NCBI RefSeq assembly: GCF_031951985.1
Contig: NZ_JAVLVU010000001.1
Span: forward strand, 3,410,001-3,474,000
Reading direction: 5' to 3'
From: Mucilaginibacter terrae
Lineage (GTDB): Bacteria; Bacteroidota; Bacteroidia; Sphingobacteriales; Sphingobacteriaceae
Length of the DNA stretch: 64,000 nt
Below the pieces are notes generated by a model. It ran no database searches and was not told the DNA's origin. It worked only from the letters and a program-made list of their open reading frames with translations. The position numbers and the translations under genes are program-made. This document shows, in pieces, positions 25,169 through 35,357 of this stretch; within the stretch, counting starts at the first letter, position 1; each line of letters begins with the position of its first letter.

Positions 25169-26188
25169 ATGGAAGAGCACAGCTATCGTTTAATTATTGA
25201 ATACTTCGAAAAAACCATCAGCGATGAAGGGTTAACGCAATTGCAGGACTGGATTGAAGAAAACCCCGAAAACCAGGCGCAGTTTATTGAAACCATACAA
25301 ATACTGGAAGCATCAAGAGCATACGTTAACCAAAACCTTAACCAGCAAAAAAGCTGGAACAGCATACAGAGCTATATTGATGGCCCGCAAAAGGTAAGAT
25401 CGTTACGTGTTTTAAAATACAGGTGGCTGGCTGTGGCTGCCCTGCTTCTGACGGTGTGTACTACCGGTTTGATCTGGTACAAGCAAATACTCAATGCCAT
25501 AATGCCTATCGAATACGCCGAGGTAAGCAACGTGAACGGCAGGCATATTAAAATACAACTACCTGATAGCTCGGTAGTATACCTGAGCGGCGGTAGTAAA
25601 ATAAAATACGTTAAATACTTTAAGGGCGATAAGCGCGACGTATACCTCAACGGTGAGGCCTTTTTTGATGTAGTGCACAAAACCAAACCCTTTGTAGTAA
25701 CCAGCAGCGAAATATCGACCGTGGTATTGGGTACCTCGTTTAATGTAAAAGCCTATAACGGGGATAAAAAGGTAACAGTAACCGTGCAGAGCGGTAAGGT
25801 TGGCGTAATGGCCAAAGTAAACGGGCAAAACAAACTGGTTAAATACCTTACGCCCAACGAGCAGATAGAGATTAATACACTAAATGGTCTTTATGCATTT
25901 GGCAAGACTGATGCATCGGCAGTTAGCAGCTGGATAAGCAACGGCTTTAATTTTTACAACACCTCGTTAAAAGATATTGCAGCATCCCTTGAGCATCACT
26001 ACGGTGTTCAAATTGACTTTACGGATGCCGAACTGGGGCACATTAAACTCACGACTAAATTTAACAATGCCCCGCTGCCACAGGTAATGGAAACCCTGAG
26101 CGAGCTTTCGGGCTTGGCTTATACCCAAAAGGGCAACCAGTTTTTCTTCACCAACACCGATCAAAAAGGAGGAAGCATCATGAGATAG
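25169..26188 (+). CDS. FecR-family anti-sigma factor
   Basis: 339 residues. Cytoplasmic N-terminal segment (1-85) for sigma binding, one membrane helix at about 88-108 ('WLAVAALLLTVCTTGLIWY'), then the periplasmic FecR domain ('IQLPDSSVVYLSGGSKIKY', 'VYLNGEAFFDVVHKTKPFVVTSS', 'LGTSFNVKAY') and a C-terminal DUF4974-like domain ('FNFYNTSLKDIAASLEHHYGVQI'). It holds the upstream sigma factor inactive until the STN domain of the SusC protein signals. It lies 80 bases after the sigma gene and 110 bases before susC. Confidence 0.94.
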   Translation: MEEHSYRLIIEYFEKTISDEGLTQLQDWIEENPENQAQFIETIQILEASRAYVNQNLNQQKSWNSIQSYIDGPQKVRSLRVLKYRWLAVAALLLTVCTTGLIWYKQILNAIMPIEYAEVSNVNGRHIKIQLPDSSVVYLSGGSKIKYVKYFKGDKRDVYLNGEAFFDVVHKTKPFVVTSSEISTVVLGTSFNVKAYNGDKKVTVTVQSGKVGVMAKVNGQNKLVKYLTPNEQIEINTLNGLYAFGKTDASAVSSWISNGFNFYNTSLKDIAASLEHHYGVQIDFTDAELGHIKLTTKFNNAPLPQVMETLSELSGLAYTQKGNQFFFTNTDQKGGSIMR

Positions 26189-26298
26189 ACTTTTCCTTAA
26201 CCTCAATTAAATAAAAAAGCCAGGACGTTGCTGGTAACAACTCCCGGCTCCAAAAAATTTAAACTCACGACTAAATAAGTATAAATTAAAGTAAATAT

Positions 26299-29200
26299 AT
26301 GAAAAAATCATGGTTATTGGCCATACTGGTTTTTTTACAAATGGCGGTTGCTTTCACTAATGTGCAGGCACAGGTCATCACTAAAAAGATAACTTTCGGG
26401 GGCAACGGCATTACGCTCAAAGCCGCCTTTGATCAGATCGAAAAGCTGGCAGGTGTTACCATCAGCTACAACAACTCCACTTTTAACGATAAACGTACCG
26501 TTACCCTAAACCGTGCCGAGCGCACCGTGCAGGAAACACTTACACAAGTATTACGCGGCACCAACTTCACCTTCAGGCCATCGGGCAATAACATTTTGCT
26601 GGTAGCCCAAAGCCGCGACAATATTGTTATACGTGGTAGCGTAATTGACGATGATGATACACAGCCATTAATTGGTGTAACTATCAGCAATGATCAAAAA
26701 CGCACGTTGGCAGTAACTAATGCTGCAGGTCAGTTTAGTATAAATGTACCTGCAGGTACAGCCGTAACCGTGGGTTATGTGGGCTATACCTCGCAAACCG
26801 ATACTTACAACTCGACTCAAAACAACCTGGTGGTGCGCTTAAAGCGTGGCTCGAGCGAGTTGCAGGAGGTGGTTGTTACTGCACTTGGTATTAAGCGCGA
26901 AGAAAAATCATTAGGTTATGCGCAAACCACCGTGAAAGGCGAACAATTAACCGAGGCCCTTTCAAACAACTGGACCGATGCACTTTCGGGTAAAGTAGCG
27001 GGCCTCAACCTCGTACGCTCAAATAGCGGGCCTACCGGATCGAACAAAATTATTTTACGTGGCGAAAACAACCTTACCGGCGATAATGAAGCGCTGATTG
27101 TGGTTGACGGTGTGGTAATTAGCCAGGGTAGTGGCCGCCGTACATCTAATGCGGGCGAATCGGTTTATGCAACATCGAGCGATAACCTGCCGGCCGATTA
27201 TGGTAGCAACCTTAACGACCTCAACCCCGAAGATATTGAAACCGTTACCGTATTAAAAGGTCCTGGTGCTTCGGCTTTGTATGGTCAGCGTGGTGCAAAC
27301 GGTGCTATTATCATTACTACCAAATCGGGTACTATCAAGAAAAAAGGCCTGGGTATTACTTTGCGCTCAAATTTAGGTTTAGAGTCGGTTAATCGCTGGC
27401 CCGATCTGCAATATGAATATGGCCAGGGTACTGCGGGCAGCAACTACTACTCATACCTTGCCGGTCCTGATGGTGCAAGCACCAGCGCAACCAGTTCGGC
27501 TTACGGGCCTAAGTTTGATGGGCAAATGTTCTACCAGTTAGATCCCGTTACCCAGGCGCAATCAACCGTGCGCACACCTTGGGTACCTTATAAAAACCAA
27601 ACCCGTGAGTTTTTCGAAACCGGTAAAACCTTTACCAACTCCATCAGCATTGATGGTGGTAACGATAAAACCTCGGCACGCTTTTCGGCAACAAATGTTA
27701 AAAATGATTGGATTACCCCTAACACTGGTTATGGCCGTAACAGCTTAGCCCTGTCCGTTAATACCAAGGTTAGCGATAAATTAACCATTGCATCGAAAGT
27801 AAATTACAACAACAAAACCAGCGATAACCTGCCGGGTGCCGGTTATGGTAATCAGTCTTTAATGTACTGGTACATTTTCTGGCAGCCCAATGCCGATTTA
27901 AACTGGTTGAAAAATTACTGGAAGAATGGAAAAACCGACCGCGAAATCTTTTATCCGTTCAGTTCATTCCCCGAAAACCCATACGCTATATCGTACGAGT
28001 TTATCAACCGGTCAACCCGTAACTCGGTTACCGGTAATGTACAGGCCACTTATAACTTTACAAAAGAGCTGAGCTTGATGGTGCGCGCCACTATGGATAT
28101 GGGTTATGAGCAACGTGCACAGGAGCGCCCTTATGACGCGGGCACCAAATACCCTAAAGGCTCGTTCCGCACACAAAACATTTACTCGCAAGAGGCTGGC
28201 GGCGATTTCCTATTACGCTACAACAAAAAAGTAACTAAAGATATAACCCTTACCGCTACCGCAGGTGGCAGCATGCTACGCAACACCTACAACCGCGATG
28301 AGGTGCGTGCCGACTCGTTGGTTTACCCGGGTTTATACTCTATGGCCAATGCTGCCGGTACACTGGTAACCTTGCCTTATAAATCTAAATACTCGCTAAA
28401 TAGCTTTTACGGCTTATTATCAACCAGCTATAAAGATTATTTATTCCTGGATTTAACCGGCCGCGAAGACTGGGTAAGTACACTGGCCACCGCCACCCGT
28501 ACCGATGATGTTGGGTTTCTTTTACCCATCGGCAAGTGTGAGCTTTTTGCCATCAGAGGCATTTAAAATGCCAAAGATATTCAACTATGCCAAAGTAAGG
28601 GCATCATTAGCCTCGGTAGGTAGTGGTACAACCACGCCTTACCAAACTACGTTCAACTACACGCCATCCTTAACCTCGCCGGGTTTGGTTAACCCTGGTG
28701 TGTTGGCCAATCCTAACTTAAAGCCCTTACGTACCACTACGTTTGAGGTTGGTGTTGAAACCAAGATGCTGAACAGTCGTTTAGGTTTTGACATTGCCCT
28801 TTATACCGGCGAAACCAAGAACCAGATTTTGAGCCGTCGCCTCGATCAATCATCAGGTTACTCGGCAGCCATATTTAACCTGGGCCGTGTAAACAATAAA
28901 GGTATTGAGATTGCCTTGAACGGCACTCCTGTAAAAACTTCAAAATCATTCAGTTGGACGGTGTTTGCCACCTTCTCGGCTAATAAAAACGTTATTAAAG
29001 AGGTTGACAGTGCCGTTGTATTACGCACAGGCCCTACAGGCGGCGGCCAGATTGTGGCTAACGTTGGCGGTAGCATGGGCGATTTATATGGCCGCGGTTA
29101 CCTGCGTGCACCCGATGGGCAAATAGTTTACGATGCCGCTACCGGCTTTGCCAAACTTGCACCCGATGTAGTTTACTTAGGTAACACCATACCTAAATGG

Positions 29201-29728
29201 CGTACCAGTATGGGCCATACCTTTAAGTACAAACAGCTAAGTTTAAACGTATTGTTTGATGCCCAGTATGGTGCCGTTGCTTACTCGCTGTCAAACTACA
29301 AACTGTCTGAACAGGGGAAGAACACTGCTACTTTACCCGGTCGTTACAACGGTATCATTGGTAACGGCGTTATTCAAAATGCTGATGGCAGCTATCGCCC
29401 TAACAACGTAGTGGCATCAGATATTGATAATTACTACCGCTCGCACTTTGGTATTGATAATGCCGAAGGCAACACCTTCTCAACCGATTTTATCAAATTC
29501 CGTGAGGCTAACCTCGATTACACCTTCTCCCAAAAAGTGGCTTCAAAATTAGGAGTTCAGCGCTTATCGGTTGGTGTTTATGGTCGCAACCTGTTCATCT
29601 GGACCAAGTGGCCCATATTCGATCCTGAGTTTGGTACCCTTGCCGGAACCGACATTGTGCAGGGCTTTGAAACGGCTCAGTTCCCTTCCACACGCACCTT
29701 TGGCTTTAACTTAACTATTGGCTTATAA
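26299..29728 (+). pseudogene. SusC/RagA-type TonB-dependent receptor with STN domain, broken by a +1 frameshift
   Basis: The gene is read in two frames: 26299-28566 (755 residues) and 28505-29728. Joined, they give about 1142 residues, the normal SusC length. Order: signal peptide, STN signalling domain (about 30-105), carboxypeptidase-regulatory-like domain (about 112-195), plug ('LQEVVVTALGIKREEKSLGYA', 'LRGENNLTGDNEALIVVDGV'), then the barrel. After 'GREDWVST' the first frame loses homology; the second continues with 'FFYPSASVSFLPSEAFKMPK', the expected next barrel block. One extra base in or near the GGG at 28513-28515 would explain it. It imports the locus substrate through the outer membrane and signals to FecR. 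Whether it is broken in the cell or only in the read is not known. Confidence 0.9.
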
Positions 29729-29738
29729 CATATACCCA

Positions 29739-31259
29739 ATGAAAAAATACACACACTTTATTATTACAATGGCGGTGGCTATCGTCATTGTGGCATCGTC
29801 AGGGTGTAAAAAAAACTTTATTGAAACCAATACCGACCCTAACGGCATAACCAATGCCCTGCCGCAGCAGCTATTAGGCCCGGCACTGGTAAATACGGTA
29901 TCATACAATATGCTGCGCAGCCGTACGCTTAATAACGAGCTAATGCAGGTAACCGTTGATCTGGGTGACTCAGAAGGCCGAATTTTCAGGTATGATATAC
30001 GTAACAGCGCAGCCGATTATACCTGGAATGGCTGGTACTCGCAACTGGTTAACTTTAAAGACATTTACAAAGTTGCCAGCGTTGCGCCTAACTATAATGA
30101 GAGCTATATGGGTATATCACTCATATGCCAATCATGGGTAATATCAATGCTAACCGATACTTACGGCGATGTGCCTTTTTCACAGGCTGGCTCGGCGCGT
30201 GATAGTTTAAACTACACCCCTAAGTTCGACAGGCAGCGCGACATTTATCTTGATATTTTTAACAAGCTTGAAGAGGCCAACACCCGTTTAGCTAAAGGCA
30301 GCAATGTAACCAGCGGCAACGGCGACCCTGTGTTTGGTGGTAACGCTGCAAAATGGCGCAAATTTGGTAACACCTTATATCTGCGTTTGCTCATGCGTTT
30401 ATCGGGCAAGGCCGAGGTTTCGGCGCAGTGCATTGCCAAGATCAAGGAAATTATTGAAACCCGTGCAACTGATTATCCGCTTATGGCCAGTAATGATGAT
30501 TCGGCCGTATTAAAGTGGACAGGCACCAACTTCCTTACCTCGCCATTTGTGGGTAATGCTGTAGGCAACGTACGTGCTCAGGATTTTAGGGCAACACCAA
30601 TTGCCGAGTTCTTTATCAATAACCTCATTACCTGGAACGATCCGCGTTTATTTGTTCAAAACCGCTGGTCGATAGCCCCTTTCCAGGGTGCTTTTGCAGG
30701 TGTACCAAGTGGTTATGCGCCTGGGCAGGGCATAACCGGTAAATCATATTTTTATGCTACCGATAGCAACTTCCCAACCACGTTAATGAGCGAGCCTTTA
30801 ATGGGCAACATCATGAACTACCCGGAACTGCAATTTATTTTGGCCGAGGCTGCAGCCAAAGGCTGGATAAGCACGCCTGCCGAAAATTACTACAAAAGCG
30901 GCATCACTGCAGGTATAAATTTTTGGTTGCCAACCTACACTGTTAATATCGATGCCTATTTAACGGCAGCTGATATTGTATGGAACAATAATGCAACGCT
31001 TGACCAAAAAATGGAGATGATACATGTGCAAAAATATTACTCCATGTTTTATACCGATTTTCAGCAATGGTTTGAATACCGTCGTACCGGTCACCCGGTG
31101 TTGCCTAAGGGTAACGGTTTGCGCAATAACGGTGTAATGCCGGCAAGGTTAACTTACCCGGTTTACGTACAATCGGCCAACCCAACCAACTACCGCGCTG
31201 CCGTTGCCGCACAAGGAACTGATGCTATTAACACACAGGTTTGGTGGCAAAAACCTTAA
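29739..31259 (+). CDS. SusD/RagB-like substrate-binding lipoprotein (SusD-like_2 type)
   Basis: 506 residues from ATG 29739, 10 bases after the susC stop. Lipobox ends at Cys23 ('VASSGC'). 'NFIETNTDPNGITNALPQQLLGPAL' at the mature start and 'LMQVTVDLGDSEGRI' fit the SusD-like_2 group, which binds various ligands at the cell surface and forms the lid of the SusC barrel. The late 'QKYYSMFYTDFQQWFEYRRTG' block is also typical. It is intact, unlike its SusC partner. Confidence 0.93.
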   Translation: MKKYTHFIITMAVAIVIVASSGCKKNFIETNTDPNGITNALPQQLLGPALVNTVSYNMLRSRTLNNELMQVTVDLGDSEGRIFRYDIRNSAADYTWNGWYSQLVNFKDIYKVASVAPNYNESYMGISLICQSWVISMLTDTYGDVPFSQAGSARDSLNYTPKFDRQRDIYLDIFNKLEEANTRLAKGSNVTSGNGDPVFGGNAAKWRKFGNTLYLRLLMRLSGKAEVSAQCIAKIKEIIETRATDYPLMASNDDSAVLKWTGTNFLTSPFVGNAVGNVRAQDFRATPIAEFFINNLITWNDPRLFVQNRWSIAPFQGAFAGVPSGYAPGQGITGKSYFYATDSNFPTTLMSEPLMGNIMNYPELQFILAEAAAKGWISTPAENYYKSGITAGINFWLPTYTVNIDAYLTAADIVWNNNATLDQKMEMIHVQKYYSMFYTDFQQWFEYRRTGHPVLPKGNGLRNNGVMPARLTYPVYVQSANPTNYRAAVAAQGTDAINTQVWWQKP

Positions 31260-31294
31260 TTAGTCAAATCAATAATTACGAATATCAAAACATA

Positions 31295-32788
31295 ATGAAA
31301 AAGATACATTTGTTGATGATGATAATTGCAGCCGCAATAATTGGCGGTTGTAAAAAAGACAATTACCCGGGTGGTGTACCCGGCCCAACCATAGCCGTGT
31401 TAGACCTTCGTGCCGTTTACAAAGGCAGCGATATAACGCTTAACGAAGAAAACATGAGCGGTGCAAAGCAGTTTGTGGGTGTGGTAATATCAGACCCTTC
31501 ATCGCGTAACCTTGCTGCCGGCAACGTGGTAGTACAAAACTATGGCCGCAATAAATTACTGCGCGGAATTAACCTGGTTTTAGGTGCCGCGGCCGCTAAT
31601 TATGCGGCTGGTGATTCGGTACAGGTAATAGTTACCGGCTCAACCTTAACCCGTGTAAACGGCACTTTATCCATTACAGGTTTGTCCGAATCTGCCATAA
31701 CTAAATTGGGTAAAGTAAATTATTCGGTAGTACGTGCTGCAAACGCGGCCGCAATTATGGCCGCACCCGATACGTATGAAAGTACACTGATTTCGATAAG
31801 CAACGCCATTACCGAGCCAGAGCCTGTAGCGGGTGATACTTATGCAGGTAACAAGATGATTAACGATGGTTTTGGTAAAATGACCATGCATACCGAGGCT
31901 AACGCAAGTTTTGCCGGCACCGAATTGCCTGCAAGCGCCAATTTTATAGGCATTGCCGTTGTAGGTGCCGATGGCAAAATACAACTTTGGCCACGCCGCA
32001 TTAATGAAATTCGTCCGTTGCCGTTGGTTAAGCCATCACCTATAATTATTACCGGTTATTTAACTAATCCACCAAGTAATGATAATAACTACGAGTACAT
32101 TCAGCTTAAGGCCACCCGCGACATTGATTTTGCAGTAAACAATTTTTCGCTGGTTACCTGTAATAATGCAGGTTCGGGGCCGGTACCGGTTAATGGCTGG
32201 GCAATTGGCGATGCACGTTCGTACAAGTTTAATATTACCTCGGGTACGGTTAAAAAAGGCCAGTATTTTTACGTAGGTGGTTTTAAAAACATATTTGGAG
32301 CTGCATCAACCGATATGGGTGCCTCTGTATGGGGTAACAGTACTTTATACTCTAACGTTAATGGTGCCGATTTTGGAACTGCAACCAGTAACCTGCTTGC
32401 AAACAGCGGAAACATTGCGGGTATTGCCGTTTTTCAGGGTACTACGGTTAATGCATCAACCGTTCCGTTAGATGTAATTATGTACGGTGGAGCAGGCAAC
32501 TTCTATTCGGCCGGGCCGCCTGAGGTTGGTTACCGTGTTACCAATAACGATTACTATGGCACTATAAACCCAATTACGGGTGCTTCACAAAACTTTTACG
32601 GCTCGGGTACCAATACTCAAAAATTAGGATACCCTGCTAATGAGAATTTTGTACAGTTAGGTGGCGTTTATGATGCCGTATCGGGCCGATGGACCACACC
32701 GAGAACGCTCATAAGCATTCCGTTAACCAAAACAACTCCGGTTACCACGCTGGAAGTGGCCGATAACTTTACCAAAATCGTGAATTAA
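31295..32788 (+). CDS. Surface lipoprotein with DUF5689-like domain
   Basis: 497 residues from ATG 31295 (MKKIHLLMMIIAAAIIGGC), lipobox Cys19. The N-terminal half ('AVLDLRAVYKGSDITL', 'FVGVVISDPSSRNLAAGNVVVQNYG', 'GDSVQVIVTGSTLTRVNGTLSITGL') matches the DUF5689 pattern, an OB-like domain found in lipoproteins encoded beside SusCD. The C-terminal half resembles lamin-tail/beta-sandwich surface domains ('NNYEYIQLKATRDIDF'). It probably binds the same substrate at the cell surface as an accessory to SusCD. No catalytic residues are recognisable. 35 bases follow the susD stop. Confidence 0.8.
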   Translation: MKKIHLLMMIIAAAIIGGCKKDNYPGGVPGPTIAVLDLRAVYKGSDITLNEENMSGAKQFVGVVISDPSSRNLAAGNVVVQNYGRNKLLRGINLVLGAAAANYAAGDSVQVIVTGSTLTRVNGTLSITGLSESAITKLGKVNYSVVRAANAAAIMAAPDTYESTLISISNAITEPEPVAGDTYAGNKMINDGFGKMTMHTEANASFAGTELPASANFIGIAVVGADGKIQLWPRRINEIRPLPLVKPSPIIITGYLTNPPSNDNNYEYIQLKATRDIDFAVNNFSLVTCNNAGSGPVPVNGWAIGDARSYKFNITSGTVKKGQYFYVGGFKNIFGAASTDMGASVWGNSTLYSNVNGADFGTATSNLLANSGNIAGIAVFQGTTVNASTVPLDVIMYGGAGNFYSAGPPEVGYRVTNNDYYGTINPITGASQNFYGSGTNTQKLGYPANENFVQLGGVYDAVSGRWTTPRTLISIPLTKTTPVTTLEVADNFTKIVN

Positions 32789-32839
32789 TTTTTTCTTCAT
32801 CAGGCGGGCCAATTACCCGCCTGATTTATTCTACTAACA

Positions 32840-34231
32840 ATGAACCGCAGACTATTTATACAACGCTCGCTGGTAATTACCGGTGCGCTATCCCTTCGTT
32901 TAAAAAATACTTTTGGCTTTAACCGCAGTGCCGCCGTTACTGGTAAAGTAACTGCTAACGGGAAGCCCCTGGCTAACGTGCTTATATCAGATGGGTTTAG
33001 CATCGTACCAACCGCTGCCGATGGCAGCTACCAGCTAAGCCCTGATGCTAAGGCCGAGTTTGTTTTCATCAGTATACCATCGGGCTACGAGTTTCCGCAT
33101 GATAAGTTTTTGACCCGTCATTACCGTCGTTTAAGCGAGGGCAGTGAACTGAATTTTGAACTTGTGCCATTAAAGCAAGATGACAGCAAGCATACCTTTA
33201 TCGTATGGGCCGATCCGCAGGTGCGTAATAAAAAAGACGTTGCCCAAATGATGGCACAATCAGTACCCGATACGCGTAAAACGGTAGAATCACTGGCCGG
33301 GCAGTTGGTTCACGGTATTGGCGTGGGCGATTTGGCCTGGGATAACCTGGAGTTTTTTAACGACTATGATAAGGCCATAGGTCAAATAGGTGTGCCATTT
33401 TTTCAGGGCCTGGGCAACCATGATATGGACTACCGCCAAGGCGGCGATGAAACATCCGACCGTACCTTTAAAAGCCATTACGGCCCTACTTATTACTCGT
33501 TTAACCGTGGCCGCGCGCATTATGTAATGATAGATGACGTGCGCTACCTTGGCCGCGAGCGCGAGTACGATGGTTATATTACCGAAGAGCAACTGGCATG
33601 GCTCGAAAAAGACCTGAAGTTTGTAAAGAAGGATGATCTGCTGATTATTTGCCTGCATATACCGGTTTACAACCAGGTTAAAAATAATAAAGACCTTTAC
33701 CGTTTACTGAGACCGTTCAAAAACGTGCATATCATGTCGGGCCATACGCATTATAACGAAAACAACATCGACGGTAATATATATGAGCACAACCATGGTA
33801 CCGTTTGCGGTGCCTGGTGGACCGGTCCGGTTTGCGAGGACGGCTGTCCGCGCGGCTACGGCGTTTACAGCGTTGAGGGCAACAACCTTAAATGGTACTA
33901 CAAAAGCATGGATACTGATAAAACCAATCAGCTTTCGATATTTATAGATGAGGAAGGTAAAGCCTCAGCCAATGTATACAACTGGGACCCACAATGGAAG
34001 GTGGAGTACTGGATTGACGGACAATACAAAGGCATTATGAAAAATGAGCCAGGGCTTGATCCTGTAGCTACCCGCTTGTATTTAGGCGATAAACTACCTG
34101 CCGGTCGCACCTTTCCTGAGCCACGCGAAACCAAGCACTTATTTGTTGCCAAAATGAAAGGCGGCAAAAAGATAAAAGTAGTAGCCACCGACCGCTTTGG
34201 CGATAAGTACGAGCGCGAAATGGAAGCGTAG
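32840..34231 (+). CDS. Calcineurin-like phosphoesterase with N- and C-terminal accessory domains, Tat-type signal
   Basis: 463 residues. The start 'MNRRLFIQRSLVITGALSL' carries a twin-arginine motif (NRRLFIQ), suggesting folded export with metals in place. An Ig-like N-terminal domain (about 33-108) precedes the metallophosphatase core: 'WADPQV', 'GVGDLAWD', 'GLGNHDMDY', 'CLHIPV' and 'SGHTHYNE', giving the usual two-metal ligands. A C-terminal beta domain follows (about 345-463). It hydrolyses phosphomono- or diesters in the periplasm. Placed between the SusCD/DUF5689 genes and a GDPD gene, it is expected to work on the imported substrate. Confidence 0.93.
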   Translation: MNRRLFIQRSLVITGALSLRLKNTFGFNRSAAVTGKVTANGKPLANVLISDGFSIVPTAADGSYQLSPDAKAEFVFISIPSGYEFPHDKFLTRHYRRLSEGSELNFELVPLKQDDSKHTFIVWADPQVRNKKDVAQMMAQSVPDTRKTVESLAGQLVHGIGVGDLAWDNLEFFNDYDKAIGQIGVPFFQGLGNHDMDYRQGGDETSDRTFKSHYGPTYYSFNRGRAHYVMIDDVRYLGREREYDGYITEEQLAWLEKDLKFVKKDDLLIICLHIPVYNQVKNNKDLYRLLRPFKNVHIMSGHTHYNENNIDGNIYEHNHGTVCGAWWTGPVCEDGCPRGYGVYSVEGNNLKWYYKSMDTDKTNQLSIFIDEEGKASANVYNWDPQWKVEYWIDGQYKGIMKNEPGLDPVATRLYLGDKLPAGRTFPEPRETKHLFVAKMKGGKKIKVVATDRFGDKYEREMEA

Positions 34232-34252
34232 TTTCCTACATATTATACCCCT

Positions 34253-34336
34253 TGTCATTTTGAGCGATAGCGGGAAATCTTATACGCTTTGTAAGCTAAT
34301 CGTGCGTATAAGATTCCTCCTTGGGTCGGAATGACA
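34253..34336. repeat. Inverted-repeat element (TGTCATT...AATGACA)
   Basis: Outer TGTCATT (34253) pairs with AATGACA (34330), and an inner perfect 12-base pair AATCTTATACGC/GCGTATAAGATT lies at 34276-34287 and 34304-34315. It sits between the phosphoesterase and GDPD genes and could act as an RNA processing or attenuation element; it looks like a dispersed repeat. Confidence 0.55.
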
Positions 34337-34355
34337 TTTAATAACCGTTCTAAAT

Positions 34356-35249
34356 ATGAAAAAGCACCTTACCGGAATAGCCATCATTTCACTCATCAGT
34401 CTAAATACTTTCGCCCAAAAAGCAATCCCGGCATTCCCAATGTTTGATACCGAAGCCCACCGCGGGGGTAGGGGATTGATGCCCGAGAATACCATTCCGG
34501 CTGTGCTGCACGCCATTGATTTAGGTGTAACCACATTGGAGATGGATACCCATATTACGGCCGACGGAAAGGTGATCCTTTCGCACGATGATGCCTTTAA
34601 CCCGCTATTTACCCTTACACCCGATGGCAAGGAGATGAGCAAAGAAGAAGCGCATCAATACGCGCTTTTGAAAATGAACTATGCCGATATTGCAAAGTTT
34701 GATGTGGGCATTAAGCCTTATAATAAGTTCCCTGGACAAAAGAAAATTAAGGTATATATACCACTGCTCGAGGCCGTAATTGACAGTGTGCAGCAATACC
34801 TCAAAGCCAAAGGCAAGCCGCAGGTTTTTTACAACATCGAAACCAAGAGCAAGCCCGAAGGAGATAATATTTACAACCCCGAGCCCGAGCAATTTGTAAA
34901 GCTGTTGATGGAGGTCATCGAGCGTAAAAAAATAACACCTTATGTGATTATACAGTCGTTTGATAAGCGAACTATACAGTTGCTCAATAAAAAATATCCG
35001 CAAGTAAAAACCTCGTTCTTGGTTGATGACAAAAGAATATTAGACGAGCATTTGGCAGAGCTGGGATATAAACCATTTATATACAGTCCGGCTTATAAAA
35101 TGGTTACGCCCCAAATGGTGCAGCAATGCCACGCTAAAGGCATTAAAATTGTGCCCTGGACGGTTAACACTGCCGACGAAATAGCATCACTTAAAGCCAT
35201 GGGCGTTGATGGAATCATATCTGACTACCCTAACCTGCTGGTTAAATAA
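34356..35249 (+). CDS. Secreted glycerophosphodiester phosphodiesterase family protein (second)
   Basis: 297 residues with a signal peptide (cleavage after TFAQ, residue 21). Catalytic and metal residues: HR 35-36, EN 44-45, E62 and D64 in 'LEMDTH', HD 77-78. Later 'YNIETKSKPEGD' carries the metal-binding Glu, and 'GVDGIISDYPNLL' is the usual end of the barrel. It is longer than the first GDPD (1685-2545). As the last gene of the SusCD locus it points to a glycerophosphodiester or similar phosphodiester as the substrate; that is inference from context. Confidence 0.92.
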   Translation: MKKHLTGIAIISLISLNTFAQKAIPAFPMFDTEAHRGGRGLMPENTIPAVLHAIDLGVTTLEMDTHITADGKVILSHDDAFNPLFTLTPDGKEMSKEEAHQYALLKMNYADIAKFDVGIKPYNKFPGQKKIKVYIPLLEAVIDSVQQYLKAKGKPQVFYNIETKSKPEGDNIYNPEPEQFVKLLMEVIERKKITPYVIIQSFDKRTIQLLNKKYPQVKTSFLVDDKRILDEHLAELGYKPFIYSPAYKMVTPQMVQQCHAKGIKIVPWTVNTADEIASLKAMGVDGIISDYPNLLVK

Positions 35250-35357
35250 AAACAAGTATGTTGAGCTAAGATCTATTCATATCATTTATAAGAGTCAGGC
35301 TTCCTTTTACTATCAGGAACCTTTAAACTTGACTCCTGATTCTATATTCTTGATCCT

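Noticed and set aside
28505..29728. Separate second outer-membrane protein gene after the SusC ORF
   Set aside because: It has no signal peptide or plug and continues the SusC barrel exactly where the first frame loses homology, so it is the rest of one gene.
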